A stretch of DNA of 39,666 nt from an uncultured Elusimicrobia bacterium (lineage in GTDB: Bacteria; Elusimicrobiota; Elusimicrobia; Elusimicrobiales; UBA9959). Positions 8,117 to 16,083 of the stretch are shown piece by piece. The notes below the pieces were generated by a model, which saw nothing but the letters and a program-made list of their open reading frames with translations, had not been told where the DNA came from and did not search any database. The DNA is taken from assembly GCA_903879915.1 (NCBI GenBank), contig CAIRNJ010000057.1, positions 1 through 39,666 on the forward strand, in the 5' to 3' direction. The position numbers were made by a program, and so were the translations under genes. Each line of letters begins with the position of its first letter. Positions within the stretch are counted from its first letter, which is position 1.

Positions 8117-8767
8117 ATGATAAAGCTTAATGCAGCCGTTCTTTTAACGCTCTTGCTTTGCGCCGTTCCCGCTTCGGCCGGCTCACCGCGCCGGCTGACC
8201 GACCTTGCCGGGATCCTGGACGCGCTCAGGTCAGGCCGTACCGTGCGGGCCGTCATCGACTACAAGCAGTGTAAATTGCTGTCGCTGAAAGAATTCAGCC
8301 AGACCCCCGCCGGCCCGGGCCAGACCAGTGACCCCGCCTGCGAACTGACGATACAGAACAAGCCGCAGACCTGCTACTATGAAGCGGCGGAATCCATGAA
8401 CGCAGTCGGCGGGATGCAGATAACTACCTGGGAATATTTCGGCCAGGGTTTTACCGGCCCCAGGGCTTACCTGGCCGCTTCCGACGCCAAACTTATCTCC
8501 ATCCGCGGCTTCGTGCTTAACTACGGCGGCCTGAAGATCTACGACGACAATACCGTGACGGTAAAAGTGAATTACCTGAAAACCGCCGACGAGATAGCTC
8601 CGGCCGCGCAGGCGGAAACCCCGCTCATGGTTAAAAAGGAGCCGGCGGGGATCAGCGGCAAGAAACTGGCGGCGCACGAGTACGTGATCGCCATGGACGA
8701 GCAGTTCTCCTGCTCCGTCAGCGGCAGCAAGGACGGCCACGGGGCTTCCTTTTTCGCTGTCCCGTAG
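8117..8767 (+). CDS. VirK-like exported protein
   Basis: The 216-aa product has a signal peptide MIKLNAAVLLTLLLCAVPASA. The sequence LTDLAGILDALRSGRTVRAV followed by IDYKQC is the characteristic opening of the VirK family (PF06903-type), first seen beside Agrobacterium virulence genes and common as a small secreted or periplasmic protein. The C-terminal part is beta-rich, with a FSCSVSGS segment near the end. Its biochemical role is unknown in the family. It sits between the DUF4105-like gene and the transglutaminase-like gene, 26 bp from the latter, and is probably co-transcribed with both. Confidence 0.75.
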   Translation: MIKLNAAVLLTLLLCAVPASAGSPRRLTDLAGILDALRSGRTVRAVIDYKQCKLLSLKEFSQTPAGPGQTSDPACELTIQNKPQTCYYEAAESMNAVGGMQITTWEYFGQGFTGPRAYLAASDAKLISIRGFVLNYGGLKIYDDNTVTVKVNYLKTADEIAPAAQAETPLMVKKEPAGISGKKLAAHEYVIAMDEQFSCSVSGSKDGHGASFFAVP

Positions 8768-8793
8768 GTCGCGGTTAAATTCAGGAGGTGTTT

Positions 8794-9585
8794 ATGACTT
8801 ATGGACTTTTGCTTTTTCTGCCGGTCGTTCTGATAGCGCCGGCCGCCAACGCCGGCGCCCCGGCCCTGAACTCACTGCGCGCGCAGGCGGCCGCCGGTTC
8901 CGAAGCCGCGCTGCCGGAACTGCCCCGGCCTTACCCGGCCGCAGCCAGAGCGCCGCTGCAGTCGGATATAGCGCTGGCGGCGGAGGCCGTCAGGGAGGTG
9001 CGTCTGCTGGGCCTGCGCTCCCCTTCCGAAATAAAAATGACGATGGACCGGATCCGGCCGGGCTCGCCGCAGGCGGAGCTTCTTCCCGCGCTGAAAGCGC
9101 AATACGAAGCGTCGCTGAAGGACCTTATCGCGCTGCGTGAGGAGTTCGACAGGGAATTTGTCTGGGGTTCGTCCAGCCCCGGTTTCGACCACCTGGCCGG
9201 CAGAATGCGCGAGCTGGTCCTGAAATATAAAGCCGGCAACTGCACCGAGCAAGCTTTCCTGGCGCAGGTCTATCTGCGTTCAAAAGGCGTAAAGGCCTCG
9301 ATGGTGGTGCTTCAGACCTTCGACTGGTGGACGATGCAGCTTGACCCCGACAAGAACCATGTTTTTACGGTGTTCGGCCTGCCGGAAGGCGCCAACCCGG
9401 CGATCCCGGCACAGTGGGGCCCGGACGCGGTGGTGGCCGACCCCTGGGGCAGGCTGGCCGGGCCGGCGCAGGAAAGCCTGCGTGTCATGCTCGACGAGCT
9501 TTTCCGGCTGGACCAGACGCACCAGAAGCCCCGTTATTCAGTGCTGGACTACGAACACCTCTCCAGAACCCGGGGGCTGCCCTGA
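8794..9585 (+). CDS. Exported transglutaminase-like cysteine enzyme
   Basis: The 263-aa product starts at ATG 8794, 5 bases after AGGAGG; a GTG at 8788 lies inside that Shine-Dalgarno. A signal peptide is followed by ALNSLRAQAAAG, a weak version of the shared tag. Residues 150-220 carry a papain/transglutaminase-fold triad in the right order: C150 in AGNCTEQAFL, H189 in KNHVFTVFG and D216 in VVADPWG. Such enzymes cleave or cross-link peptides, including peptidoglycan stems. The preceding ~120 residues are helical and could be a propeptide or binding part. It is the last gene of the 6996-9585 run. Fold inference is fairly strong, substrate unknown. Confidence 0.65.
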   Translation: MTYGLLLFLPVVLIAPAANAGAPALNSLRAQAAAGSEAALPELPRPYPAAARAPLQSDIALAAEAVREVRLLGLRSPSEIKMTMDRIRPGSPQAELLPALKAQYEASLKDLIALREEFDREFVWGSSSPGFDHLAGRMRELVLKYKAGNCTEQAFLAQVYLRSKGVKASMVVLQTFDWWTMQLDPDKNHVFTVFGLPEGANPAIPAQWGPDAVVADPWGRLAGPAQESLRVMLDELFRLDQTHQKPRYSVLDYEHLSRTRGLP

Positions 9586-9678
9586 GCGCCCTTGGGAGGG
9601 AACAGCGAATATCCGGCGCGGGCCGGGACGAACAGAGTATCTGTCAGGCAATTTATAGGCAGTGCGGTTACAAATAAT

Positions 9679-9703
9679 AAGGAGGTTCTTTCAAGAACTT
9701 ATG
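9679..9703 (+). promoter_or_regulatory. Distant Shine-Dalgarno with hairpin before the start
   Basis: AAGGAGG (9679-9685) is 15 bases from the ATG at 9701, too far for normal use. The gap contains a perfect inverted repeat GTTCTT-TC-AAGAAC (9685-9698). Folding it would bring the ribosome site close to the start codon, or could hide it. Confidence 0.45.
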
Positions 9704-10084
9704 AAAAAAACACTACTAATAACGGTCGCTATGCTGCTGGGCGCGGCGTCGGTTCACGCGGCTGACCCCGGGGCGGGCAAAGCGTGGCGGGTTTCGTCCC
9801 CAGAGCTTTATGCCCGCGTGCGGATAGAAAGCACCGGCGTGCGCTGGCTGGCGCGGGTGATAGGCATCGAGGCCGAAGAGGCGTCCTGTCTCGGCGGTAA
9901 TCCAAAATATCTCTTCCCGGCCGGCACCGGCGTCATGGAATTCTATCTGCCGGTCAGCGTTACGCAGATCGGCCTCTGCGGCCAGGCCACGGCGATAGGC
10001 ATGGATTACAAGCACATCCCCGTGCGGCTGAAGGCCGGAGAGACCACCATCATCCGCAACGACGAGGTCGTGAGCGCGCTGTAG
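9701..10084 (+). CDS. Small exported protein, unknown
   Basis: The 127-aa product starts at MKKTLLITVAMLLGAASVHA, a clear signal peptide (a longer frame from 9662 begins with basic non-signal residues). The mature part is about 107 residues and beta-rich. It contains two cysteines (EASCLGG and GLCGQA) that could form a disulphide, and an ETTIIRNDEVV end. No family was recognised. It is 115 bp after the transglutaminase-like gene and convergent with the gene at 10132. Confidence 0.6.
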   Translation: MKKTLLITVAMLLGAASVHAADPGAGKAWRVSSPELYARVRIESTGVRWLARVIGIEAEEASCLGGNPKYLFPAGTGVMEFYLPVSVTQIGLCGQATAIGMDYKHIPVRLKAGETTIIRNDEVVSAL

Positions 10085-10131
10085 CAGGCGCGCAGCAGGC
10101 TTTTACTTGTTACGCCGGCCGGGCCAGACTG

Positions 10132-10884
10132 CTATTGTTTGGTGTCGGGATTGTCCGTGGCCTGGAAGAAGAATACTATCCCGTTATCCGTGGCCGAAGG
10201 CTGCGCGGGGGCCTGGATATCGCGTATCTTCTGCGCGGGCTCCGTATTGTCGGTGGCCTGGAAGAAGAACACTATCCTGTTATCCGTGGCGGAAACCTGC
10301 ACGGGGGCGTCGATACTCCGGATCTTCTGAGCGCCGGCCGCGCCGGAAGGCTTGCGGCCTGCCTCCTTGCCTCCGAACACGGCGCACTTGCCGTCTATCA
10401 CCAGCATCCGGGTCTGCGGCGCGTCAGCGGCGCCGTCGGCGGGCAGGTAGAACCGGGCGGGTATGCCGGCCGCCGCAAGCTCGGCGAGCAGGGTTTTGTC
10501 GTAAAGGCGGGCCGTATTCTTGTCTATAAGCAGCAGCACGCTGCGCCCCGCCTTCTTCCCGGCTATCAGCAGGCCGGCCATGCGGCGCCCGGTCTCATCG
10601 CCGGGGAAAGCCAGCGTGGTCAGGTTAACGCTTTTTTTTGCCGCCCGGACAAGTTTCGAGATCCTGGCGAAGGAAGCGGCGGCCGGGGCATCGCTTTCCG
10701 GGGGAGCCGCCGGCACAGCTGACGCCGGCACGGCGGCGGCATTGAGGTTAGCCGGGGCCTTGAGCTGGCCGAGCGCCTGCTCACCGCGGCCAGGGCCGGC
10801 CAGGCAGGCCAGCAAAAAGAGAGCTAACGCAAGTCCGGCCGCGCCGAGCGTCCCTGGTTTATGATCCAAAGTTTTTCGCCCCAT
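10132..10884 (-). CDS. Exported degenerate phospholipase D-like protein
   Basis: The 250-aa product has a hydrophobic export segment (residues 14-32) containing LFLLAC, a possible lipobox. The central part (about 75-175) follows a single PLD-family half: VNLTTLAFPGDETGRRMAGL, RSVLLLIDKN and TRMLVIDGKCAVFGG. The last is where an active enzyme has HxKx4D...GS. Here His and Lys of HxK are replaced (Q-T-R), so hydrolase activity is doubtful. The C-terminus holds two tandem ~32-residue repeats with the core SATDNxIVFFFQATDN. The divergent neighbour across element copy B is the 11112 gene. It could be a binding or scaffold protein evolved from a PLD. Confidence 0.6.
   Translation of the reverse strand: MGRKTLDHKPGTLGAAGLALALFLLACLAGPGRGEQALGQLKAPANLNAAAVPASAVPAAPPESDAPAAASFARISKLVRAAKKSVNLTTLAFPGDETGRRMAGLLIAGKKAGRSVLLLIDKNTARLYDKTLLAELAAAGIPARFYLPADGAADAPQTRMLVIDGKCAVFGGKEAGRKPSGAAGAQKIRSIDAPVQVSATDNRIVFFFQATDNTEPAQKIRDIQAPAQPSATDNGIVFFFQATDNPDTKQ
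10150..10341 (-). repeat. 96-bp in-frame tandem duplication
   Basis: Two adjacent 96-bp units beginning ATTGTCCGTGG (10150) and ATTGTCGGTGG (10246) encode the 32-residue repeats at the end of the PLD-like protein. High nucleotide identity points to a recent duplication. Confidence 0.8.
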
Positions 10885-10963
10885 ATGACGAATAGTTTAC
10901 AGCCTGAAAATGCCGTAGTCAAGGGGGGGGCAGGGTCCCCTGTTCCCGCTGGTGATATGGCAC

Positions 10964-11071
10964 TTCACTAAAAACCGGTTTTAACGCAGTTGGGCGGCGT
11001 AAGCCGGAAAACAGAACGGAAGGAGCTTTCGCCTCAGGCGGATGGCGAGCGCATCCCGTAACATATATACG
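10964..11071 (+). promoter_or_regulatory. Conserved 5' element, copy B
   Basis: It begins TTCACTAAAAA with AAAACCGGTTTT as first hairpin, has the core GGCGTAAGCCGGAAAAC, a third hairpin CGCC-TCA-GGCG and the AT box GTAACATATAT. It lies about 41 bases before the ATG at 11112. The second stem is weaker here (GTT/AAC). Confidence 0.75.
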
Positions 11072-11111
11072 CAGCAGAAACCTGACGGACATTTAAAGGA
11101 GATTAACTGAT

Positions 11112-12218
11112 ATGAAATGGATAATGATCATGGCGGTAATGGCGGGGCTGTCCGGCGCGGCCGGCGCGGCGGAGTTCTCTGACCTTCAGCGCCTTGGCCC
11201 CGCCGGGGTGGCCGGGCTAGAGGCCCGGGTGGTGGAAGTCCCGGCGGTAAATAAATGGGCCGTGGGCTACGCGCTCGACGGTATGCTGAACATCCGCGAG
11301 GGGCGCATTATCCTTAATACGCCGGACGGCCGCCTGTTCAGGCTGGAGCTGGACCCCGCCCTGGCCCGCCGCTACGACGGCAGGACCGTGCAGGTGGAAG
11401 GCAAGGCCATGCAGGCCGACGACCTGGACGTGCTGAAGGTGGAGACCATCGCTCCTTACACCCCGCCCGTCAAGCCCGAGCAGGCCGTGCACGACCCCAT
11501 GCAGCGCCCCGCGGCCCTGGTTTCGGATTCGGATGCCGAGCTGACCGTTAACAACGTGCGCTGGCTTTACACGAGGAAACCCAGGCCCGGCGTCTTCGAC
11601 TGGGCCGCAGCCACGGTCAAGCCGGCCCTTATCAGGGATATTTACCTGATAAAGCAGCCTTTCCCTCCTGAGCAACTGGCCGCGCACTCTTTGCTGCTCA
11701 TGACCTTCGAGAAGGGCGGCCTTACCGACGCCGCCGGCAACGAGTCCTTCGGCCTGGTGCTTTCGGTGGAAGCCTATTTAAAGCAGGGGCAGGCTTATAA
11801 CCCCGTGACCGGCATGGGCAACGCGTTCAATATAGTCTGGGTGCTGGCCACCTGGGAGGACTACTCCTCCAGGTCCGTCCTGCTCAATAACAACCGCCTG
11901 ATCCCCTACAAGCTCAAGAATTTCTCCATGCCGCAGAAAACCTGGCTGGCGCGCGAGGCGGTGCGCCAGGCCGCGGTGAACCGGGCCGGCGAGTTCTACA
12001 ACACCGTTACCAACAACTGCACCAACAACCTGATAATACTGATGAACCGCGCGCTGCCCGAGGTACGCCGCATCCCGATGTGGGAAGTCCCGTATTCGGT
12101 CTACAATATAGAAGCCACCATGCCGGTGCTGGTGCCCCCTTATCTGCAGAGCAAAGGCCTGCTCGGCCCCGAGCTGCCCGTGATAAACGCTGCCAGCCTT
12201 TACGCGCCGCTGCCCTGA
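11112..12218 (+). CDS. Exported tagged DUF4105/Lnb-like protein with N-terminal beta domain
   Basis: The 368-aa product has signal peptide MKWIMIMAVMAGLSGAAGAA and tag EFSDLQRLGPAG. Residues ~45-115 form a small beta domain (GRTVQVEGKAM, OB-fold-like). The second half resembles DUF4105, with H192 in AAHSLLLMTF and C303 in VTNNCTNNLI as the likely catalytic pair. This is the second such protein in the cluster; the two share only the tag and the domain, so they are old paralogues or convergent fusions. A Shine-Dalgarno (AAAGGAG) and element copy B precede it, and a terminator follows at 12241. No membrane helices are predicted beyond the signal. Confidence 0.7.
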   Translation: MKWIMIMAVMAGLSGAAGAAEFSDLQRLGPAGVAGLEARVVEVPAVNKWAVGYALDGMLNIREGRIILNTPDGRLFRLELDPALARRYDGRTVQVEGKAMQADDLDVLKVETIAPYTPPVKPEQAVHDPMQRPAALVSDSDAELTVNNVRWLYTRKPRPGVFDWAAATVKPALIRDIYLIKQPFPPEQLAAHSLLLMTFEKGGLTDAAGNESFGLVLSVEAYLKQGQAYNPVTGMGNAFNIVWVLATWEDYSSRSVLLNNNRLIPYKLKNFSMPQKTWLAREAVRQAAVNRAGEFYNTVTNNCTNNLIILMNRALPEVRRIPMWEVPYSVYNIEATMPVLVPPYLQSKGLLGPELPVINAASLYAPLP

Positions 12219-12240
12219 GCCGGCAAGGCCCAAAAAAGCA

Positions 12241-12271
12241 AAAGACCGGAGGCCGCCCTCCGGTCTTTTTT
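12241..12271 (+). terminator. Rho-independent terminator
   Basis: A 12-bp perfect stem AAAGACCGGAGG (12241-12252)/CCTCCGGTCTTT (12257-12268) has a CCGC loop and runs into a T-tract. Confidence 0.9.
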
Positions 12272-12356
12272 CATGTGAAGGCGCCGGCCAGGTCCTGGCT
12301 CGGCGTTCTGCCTGCCTCTTCGGAAGAAGTTCCTTAATCCACTGGTGAAACACTGC

Positions 12357-12461
12357 TTCACTAAAAATCGTTTTTAGTGCAGCCGGCCGCCGTAAACCGA
12401 AAAACTTTCCGGCAAGGGCTTGCGCCTCAGGCGCCCGCCGCAGGCATGCTGTAGCATATAC
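12357..12461 (+). promoter_or_regulatory. Conserved 5' element, copy C
   Basis: The first hairpin is perfect (CACTAAAAA-TCG-TTTTTAGTG). The second stem is GCCGG/CCGGC around CGCCGTAAACCGAAAAACTT, and the third is GCGCC-TCA-GGCGC. The AT box is GTAGCATATAC. It lies between a terminator and the M23 gene, about 60 bases before its ATG. Confidence 0.8.
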
Positions 12462-12519
12462 ACAGAAGGGAATTAAGCGGCGCCGGTTTGCAAACCGCGC
12501 AATAGATCAAGGAAAAAAA

Positions 12520-13353
12520 ATGAAAAAGATAATGATGGTTCTGATGCTGGCGGGATTCGGCGGGGCGGCCAACGCGGCGGAGCCTGCCGGTTTCAGCCTT
12601 GACTCGGTGAGCGGCCGGGATATACCGAAGTTCCAGTTGGAGGTGCCCATGGCCTCCAAAGCCGTGGTGGCGGATAGTGGTTCCTCCTGCACCAAGGACG
12701 GGGCCTACCGCTCCGCCAGTCAGGACAATAACCCGCTGCTATGGCAGACCGGCGCCTGGCCCATCACCGGCTCCAACCAGTGGAAATGGGTGATGCCGGT
12801 GGATTACGCCCGCGCCAGTATGTGGGGCGTGCGCTATATCTGCAGCCCCGGGGTGGTATGCGACGAGTTCGGCGCCGGCAAGCACGAGGGTGTGGATTAT
12901 GTCCCCAGCCAGGCGGCCTGGAGCGACAAGAACAAAGGCTATGTCCTGGCGGCGGCCGACGGCGAGGTGGTGTACGCCCGCGTAGGCTGCCCGCAGACCA
13001 ATAACTACGGCCAGAACGGCACCAGGCGCCTGTGCTCGGACGGCTGGGGCAACCACGTGATAGTGCGGCACGGCAAAGTGAAGATGATGAAGAACGGCGC
13101 GGCCGAAGAGACCACGCTCTACTCCCGCTACGCCCACATGGTCCCCGGCGGTATCATCGTCAATATCGGCGACAAAGTGAAGGCCGGGCAGCGCCTGGGC
13201 CGCATGGGCAACTCCGGCTCGTCCAACGTGCCGCACCTGCACTTCGAAGTGGGCACGATGAAAAGCCGGACCTTCGAAAAGTGCAAGCCCTCCAAGGCCA
13301 TGGATTACGTGGTGAACCCTTACACGCTGAGCGGCTTCCCGAACAGCTTCTGA
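12520..13353 (+). CDS. Exported M23 (LytM-type) metallopeptidase
   Basis: The 277-aa product has signal peptide MKKIMMVLMLAGFGGAANAA. The peptidase domain (about 115-250) keeps all zinc and catalytic residues: H122 and D126 in KHEGVDY, H206 in RYAHM, and H239/H241 in PHLHFEVG. M23 enzymes cut peptide cross-links of peptidoglycan. Several extra cysteines (C57, C108, C114, C157, C172) suggest disulphides and an extracytoplasmic location. The shared tag is absent, although element copy C is upstream. It is followed after 38 bp by the CHAP/NlpC-like gene, so the two are probably co-transcribed. Confidence 0.9.
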   Translation: MKKIMMVLMLAGFGGAANAAEPAGFSLDSVSGRDIPKFQLEVPMASKAVVADSGSSCTKDGAYRSASQDNNPLLWQTGAWPITGSNQWKWVMPVDYARASMWGVRYICSPGVVCDEFGAGKHEGVDYVPSQAAWSDKNKGYVLAAADGEVVYARVGCPQTNNYGQNGTRRLCSDGWGNHVIVRHGKVKMMKNGAAEETTLYSRYAHMVPGGIIVNIGDKVKAGQRLGRMGNSGSSNVPHLHFEVGTMKSRTFEKCKPSKAMDYVVNPYTLSGFPNSF

Positions 13354-13391
13354 TATGACCGGTATGGAAAACAGGCACAAAAGGAGATCAT

Positions 13392-14291
13392 ATGAAAACT
13401 ATGGTACTGAAACTGACGCTGCTGGCGCTTACTTTAAACTGCTCCGCCGCCTACGCCCGCTCCTCGGACTATGCGGAGAACGGCTGGGTGAACGGGTTCT
13501 ACTTCGGCCAGGACGCCGCCCGGGAGACCGTGCCGCAACCCTCCGCGCCGGCGCCGGCCGTTGAAGCGGCGGGCCCTGACGCGGCCGCGCAGCTGGGCCC
13601 CGAACTGACCCTGCCGGCCCAGCCGGTCCTCCAGGCCGGCCCGGAGGAGGAGAAGACCGCCCCGCCGGACTACGACGAGGCCACGGCGCTGCGGCTGGCC
13701 CGCAGCGCGAAGAACCACAGCCTGGGCTCCTTCACCGGCTGGTGCTACTCCTACGTGGCCGACGCCATGGAGATGACCGGCCTGATCCGCCGCGACCAGT
13801 GGTATTCGCTGGGCATAGGCGTGAACGCGGCCGCCGACTTCGCGGCGTGGGCCAACCGCAATGCCGGTACGCTGCGCAGCCAGCTGAAGCTCGCCAAAAT
13901 GCCTACGCCTTCCGTAGCTGCCGAGCTGCCGCTGGGCGCCATAGTGGTCTATGACCGCGGCACCTGCGGCTTCAGCGGCCGCTCCGGCCACATAGAGGTA
14001 AAAGTAGCCCCCAACCTGCTCTGTTCCGACGGCTGCCAGCCGGCCTACCAGTCCTGCTTCGGCAGCGCCGGCGCGCGCGCCGGCATCAGCGTCTACGTGC
14101 CGGTAATAAAGAAGTCCGCCGCGAAGGACCGGCGCTTCTGCCGGCTGACAGGCAGCGGCGACGGCAAGTGCCGCTACAAATGCGACGACGGTTCCGGTTA
14201 CGAGAGCGCTATGAAGCGCCCCGACCCGTGGAACGAGAATTCCGCCGGGGAAACCATGGAACTGTGCCAGCAGGCCGTGTTCACTTTCTGA
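13392..14291 (+). CDS. Exported CHAP/NlpC-like protein ending in a four-Cys module
   Basis: The 299-aa product has a signal peptide (MKTMVLKLTLLALTLNCSAAYA) and a Pro/Ala-rich linker. A cysteine-peptidase-like domain follows (about 95-235), with C118 in TGWCYSYVADAM and H200 in RSGHIEVKV, in the order of CHAP/NlpC-P60 amidases or endopeptidases of peptidoglycan. The last 50 residues are the four-Cys module (C250, C260, C264, C292) ending AVFTF, closely similar to the end of the protein at 24449. A Shine-Dalgarno (AAGGAG) lies 5 bases before the ATG. The neighbours, M23 and a deacetylase, fit a cell-wall role. Confidence 0.7.
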   Translation: MKTMVLKLTLLALTLNCSAAYARSSDYAENGWVNGFYFGQDAARETVPQPSAPAPAVEAAGPDAAAQLGPELTLPAQPVLQAGPEEEKTAPPDYDEATALRLARSAKNHSLGSFTGWCYSYVADAMEMTGLIRRDQWYSLGIGVNAAADFAAWANRNAGTLRSQLKLAKMPTPSVAAELPLGAIVVYDRGTCGFSGRSGHIEVKVAPNLLCSDGCQPAYQSCFGSAGARAGISVYVPVIKKSAAKDRRFCRLTGSGDGKCRYKCDDGSGYESAMKRPDPWNENSAGETMELCQQAVFTF

Positions 14292-14311
14292 ACACGCGCA
14301 TTAAAAGGAGA

Positions 14312-15406
14312 ATGAACCTGAAACTGATGATCTTGACGGCGGTATTAGCGGGACTGTTCAGCCACGCGGCGGCGGGGGAGTTCGCCGACCTGCAGCGCCT
14401 GCGCGCTGCCGGGGTGCCCGCGGCGGCGGTCCCGGCCCCGGCGCAGGAACCGGCCTATTCCGGAGACCTTGCGCCGGCTTACGGCGAGTACTATTCGGCG
14501 CTTAAAGCTTATTCTGAAATAGCTTTCGTTTCACCGCAGGACAGCCCGCAGTACCTGGAGGCCGCGGCCGCCGGGCAGTACCTTAGGGCGCGGCTGGAGG
14601 CTCTGGGCGGCGGACCCGGGGAAGAGGCCGCGGCGCGGCTGCCGGGGGCCGTTTCTTTCCGCGTGGCTTCCGAGCTCGAAGACGTTTTCGGTTACGGCGG
14701 CCGCGGCGCGGCGGCGCGCGGCGTGCCGATAAAGGCCGGCTACTGCCAGATAAACTATGTAAAGAACAGCGTGCCGTTCCTGGTGCAGCACGACGGCTTC
14801 CTTAACAAGGGCGAGGTTATCCTGACCTTCGACGACGGCCCCGGCCCGCTTACCGAGGAGGTTTCGGCCGCCATGCGCGCCGGCAAGGCGCCGTCGCTTT
14901 TCTTCGTGCTGGGGGCCAGCCTGGGTGCCAGCGGCAAGGCCCGCATAAAGAAAGAGACCGAAGACGGGCACTTCGTGGGCGTACACGGCTATTACCACGC
15001 CACGCAGTCCAGCAAGCCGTTCACCGCGCTTTCCACCGGTGAGATACTCAAGCAGCTCGGCGGCGTAAAAAACTCGATAACCGCGGCCGCCGGCAGGCAG
15101 CCCGGTTTCTTCAGGCCGCCCTACGGCGTGATCACGCCTGAGGCGGTAAAAGCGATAGCCTCCGGCCTGGGGCTGGTGCCGGTGGGCTGGACCATAGACA
15201 CGCTGGACTGGTCCACCAAGGACCCCGACCTGCTTTTCAAGAAGACCGTAGCCATGATACAGCAGCGCGGCAAGGGCATTGTGCTGATGCACGACATACA
15301 CCCGCAGAGCCGCACCGCCGCCCTGCGTCTTGTGAAATGGCTGGGCGCGAACGGCTATAAAGCGGTTTCTCCGGAGCGCCTGACCGCGGCTTATGAGGGC
15401 AAGTAA
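14312..15406 (+). CDS. Exported tagged polysaccharide deacetylase (NodB domain)
   Basis: The 364-aa product starts at ATG 14312 after AAAAGGAG. A longer frame from 14168 overlaps the previous gene and lacks a signal. A signal peptide leads to the tag GEFADLQRLRAAG. The NodB domain (about 165-355) keeps every motif: TFDDGP (172-177), H225 and H229 in VHGYYH, RPPYG (268-272), DTLDW (296-300) and LMHDIH (325-330). Such enzymes remove N-acetyl groups from peptidoglycan, chitin or exopolysaccharide. The N-terminal ~110 residues between tag and domain are helical and of unknown role. It follows the CHAP-like gene by 20 bp, forming a three-gene wall-active run from 12520. Confidence 0.9.
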   Translation: MNLKLMILTAVLAGLFSHAAAGEFADLQRLRAAGVPAAAVPAPAQEPAYSGDLAPAYGEYYSALKAYSEIAFVSPQDSPQYLEAAAAGQYLRARLEALGGGPGEEAAARLPGAVSFRVASELEDVFGYGGRGAAARGVPIKAGYCQINYVKNSVPFLVQHDGFLNKGEVILTFDDGPGPLTEEVSAAMRAGKAPSLFFVLGASLGASGKARIKKETEDGHFVGVHGYYHATQSSKPFTALSTGEILKQLGGVKNSITAAAGRQPGFFRPPYGVITPEAVKAIASGLGLVPVGWTIDTLDWSTKDPDLLFKKTVAMIQQRGKGIVLMHDIHPQSRTAALRLVKWLGANGYKAVSPERLTAAYEGK

Positions 15407-15474
15407 AGCGCGGGACCTGGAACGACAAGAGCGGTAAATAATAATGCGGTAAGCAAAAATAAGGAGACAATAAT

Positions 15475-16083
15475 ATGAAATGGATGATGATAGCTGTGCT
15501 AATGGCGGGCCTGTCCGGGGCGGGCAATGCGGCGGAGTTCTCCGACCTTCAGCGGCTTCGCGCCGGTGAGATAGCTGAAGCCGGGCCGAGCCCGGACGCG
15601 GCGTTCGCGGATAGGTCCGTATCCCGTTTTGACACTTCGGGGTGCTCGGTCCATGAACAACGCCAGCAGCAAGGGCCTGTAGCGGCGCAGGTCACGTCCG
15701 TTCCCCGTAATAATTGCTGGAACCTGGGAACCGGCGGGGTGTTCCTCGAATACCAATGGACGCAGCTCAATGACGCTGCTCCGCAGAAAAACAATATTGG
15801 GTTCTGGCTCTCGCTTAATAATTCCGCGCAGTACCAGAAAGCGTCGGCCTACAGCTGCAAGGCGGCCCCGCTGGCGGGGTACAGCCCGGACACCAGCGGG
15901 AATATCTATTACGTCTGCACGGCGGCCGCCGCTTTCCAGTTCCGGTCCTATCCGCGCCTTCTGGATTTCGCTTACGATCAAAGCGGCGGCCGGAAAATAT
16001 GGGACATACAGGCGGCGGTTTCTCTCGATGACTCCGGGAATTGGGACAGTTTGAACGGAAGCAATTATTCTTTCCGGTTCTGA
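15475..16083 (+). CDS. Exported tagged protein of unknown function
   Basis: The 202-aa product has a signal peptide MKWMMIAVLMAGLSGAGNAA nearly identical to those at 11112 and 24449, then the tag EFSDLQRLRAGEI. The mature part is beta-rich and aromatic, with four cysteines (SGCSVH, NNCWNL, YSCKAA, YVCTAA) likely pairing as disulphides. It ends YSFRF. No known domain was recognised; a lectin-like sandwich is possible but unsupported. A Shine-Dalgarno (AAGGAG) precedes the ATG. The 68-bp gap after the deacetylase has no terminator, so it may be the last gene of that unit. Confidence 0.7.
   Translation: MKWMMIAVLMAGLSGAGNAAEFSDLQRLRAGEIAEAGPSPDAAFADRSVSRFDTSGCSVHEQRQQQGPVAAQVTSVPRNNCWNLGTGGVFLEYQWTQLNDAAPQKNNIGFWLSLNNSAQYQKASAYSCKAAPLAGYSPDTSGNIYYVCTAAAAFQFRSYPRLLDFAYDQSGGRKIWDIQAAVSLDDSGNWDSLNGSNYSFRF

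Noticed and set aside
9701-12463. Sigma54 promoter (TGGCAC-N5-TTGC) in the AT-rich box of the elements
   Set aside because: The GG and GC dinucleotides with correct spacing are not found in any copy.
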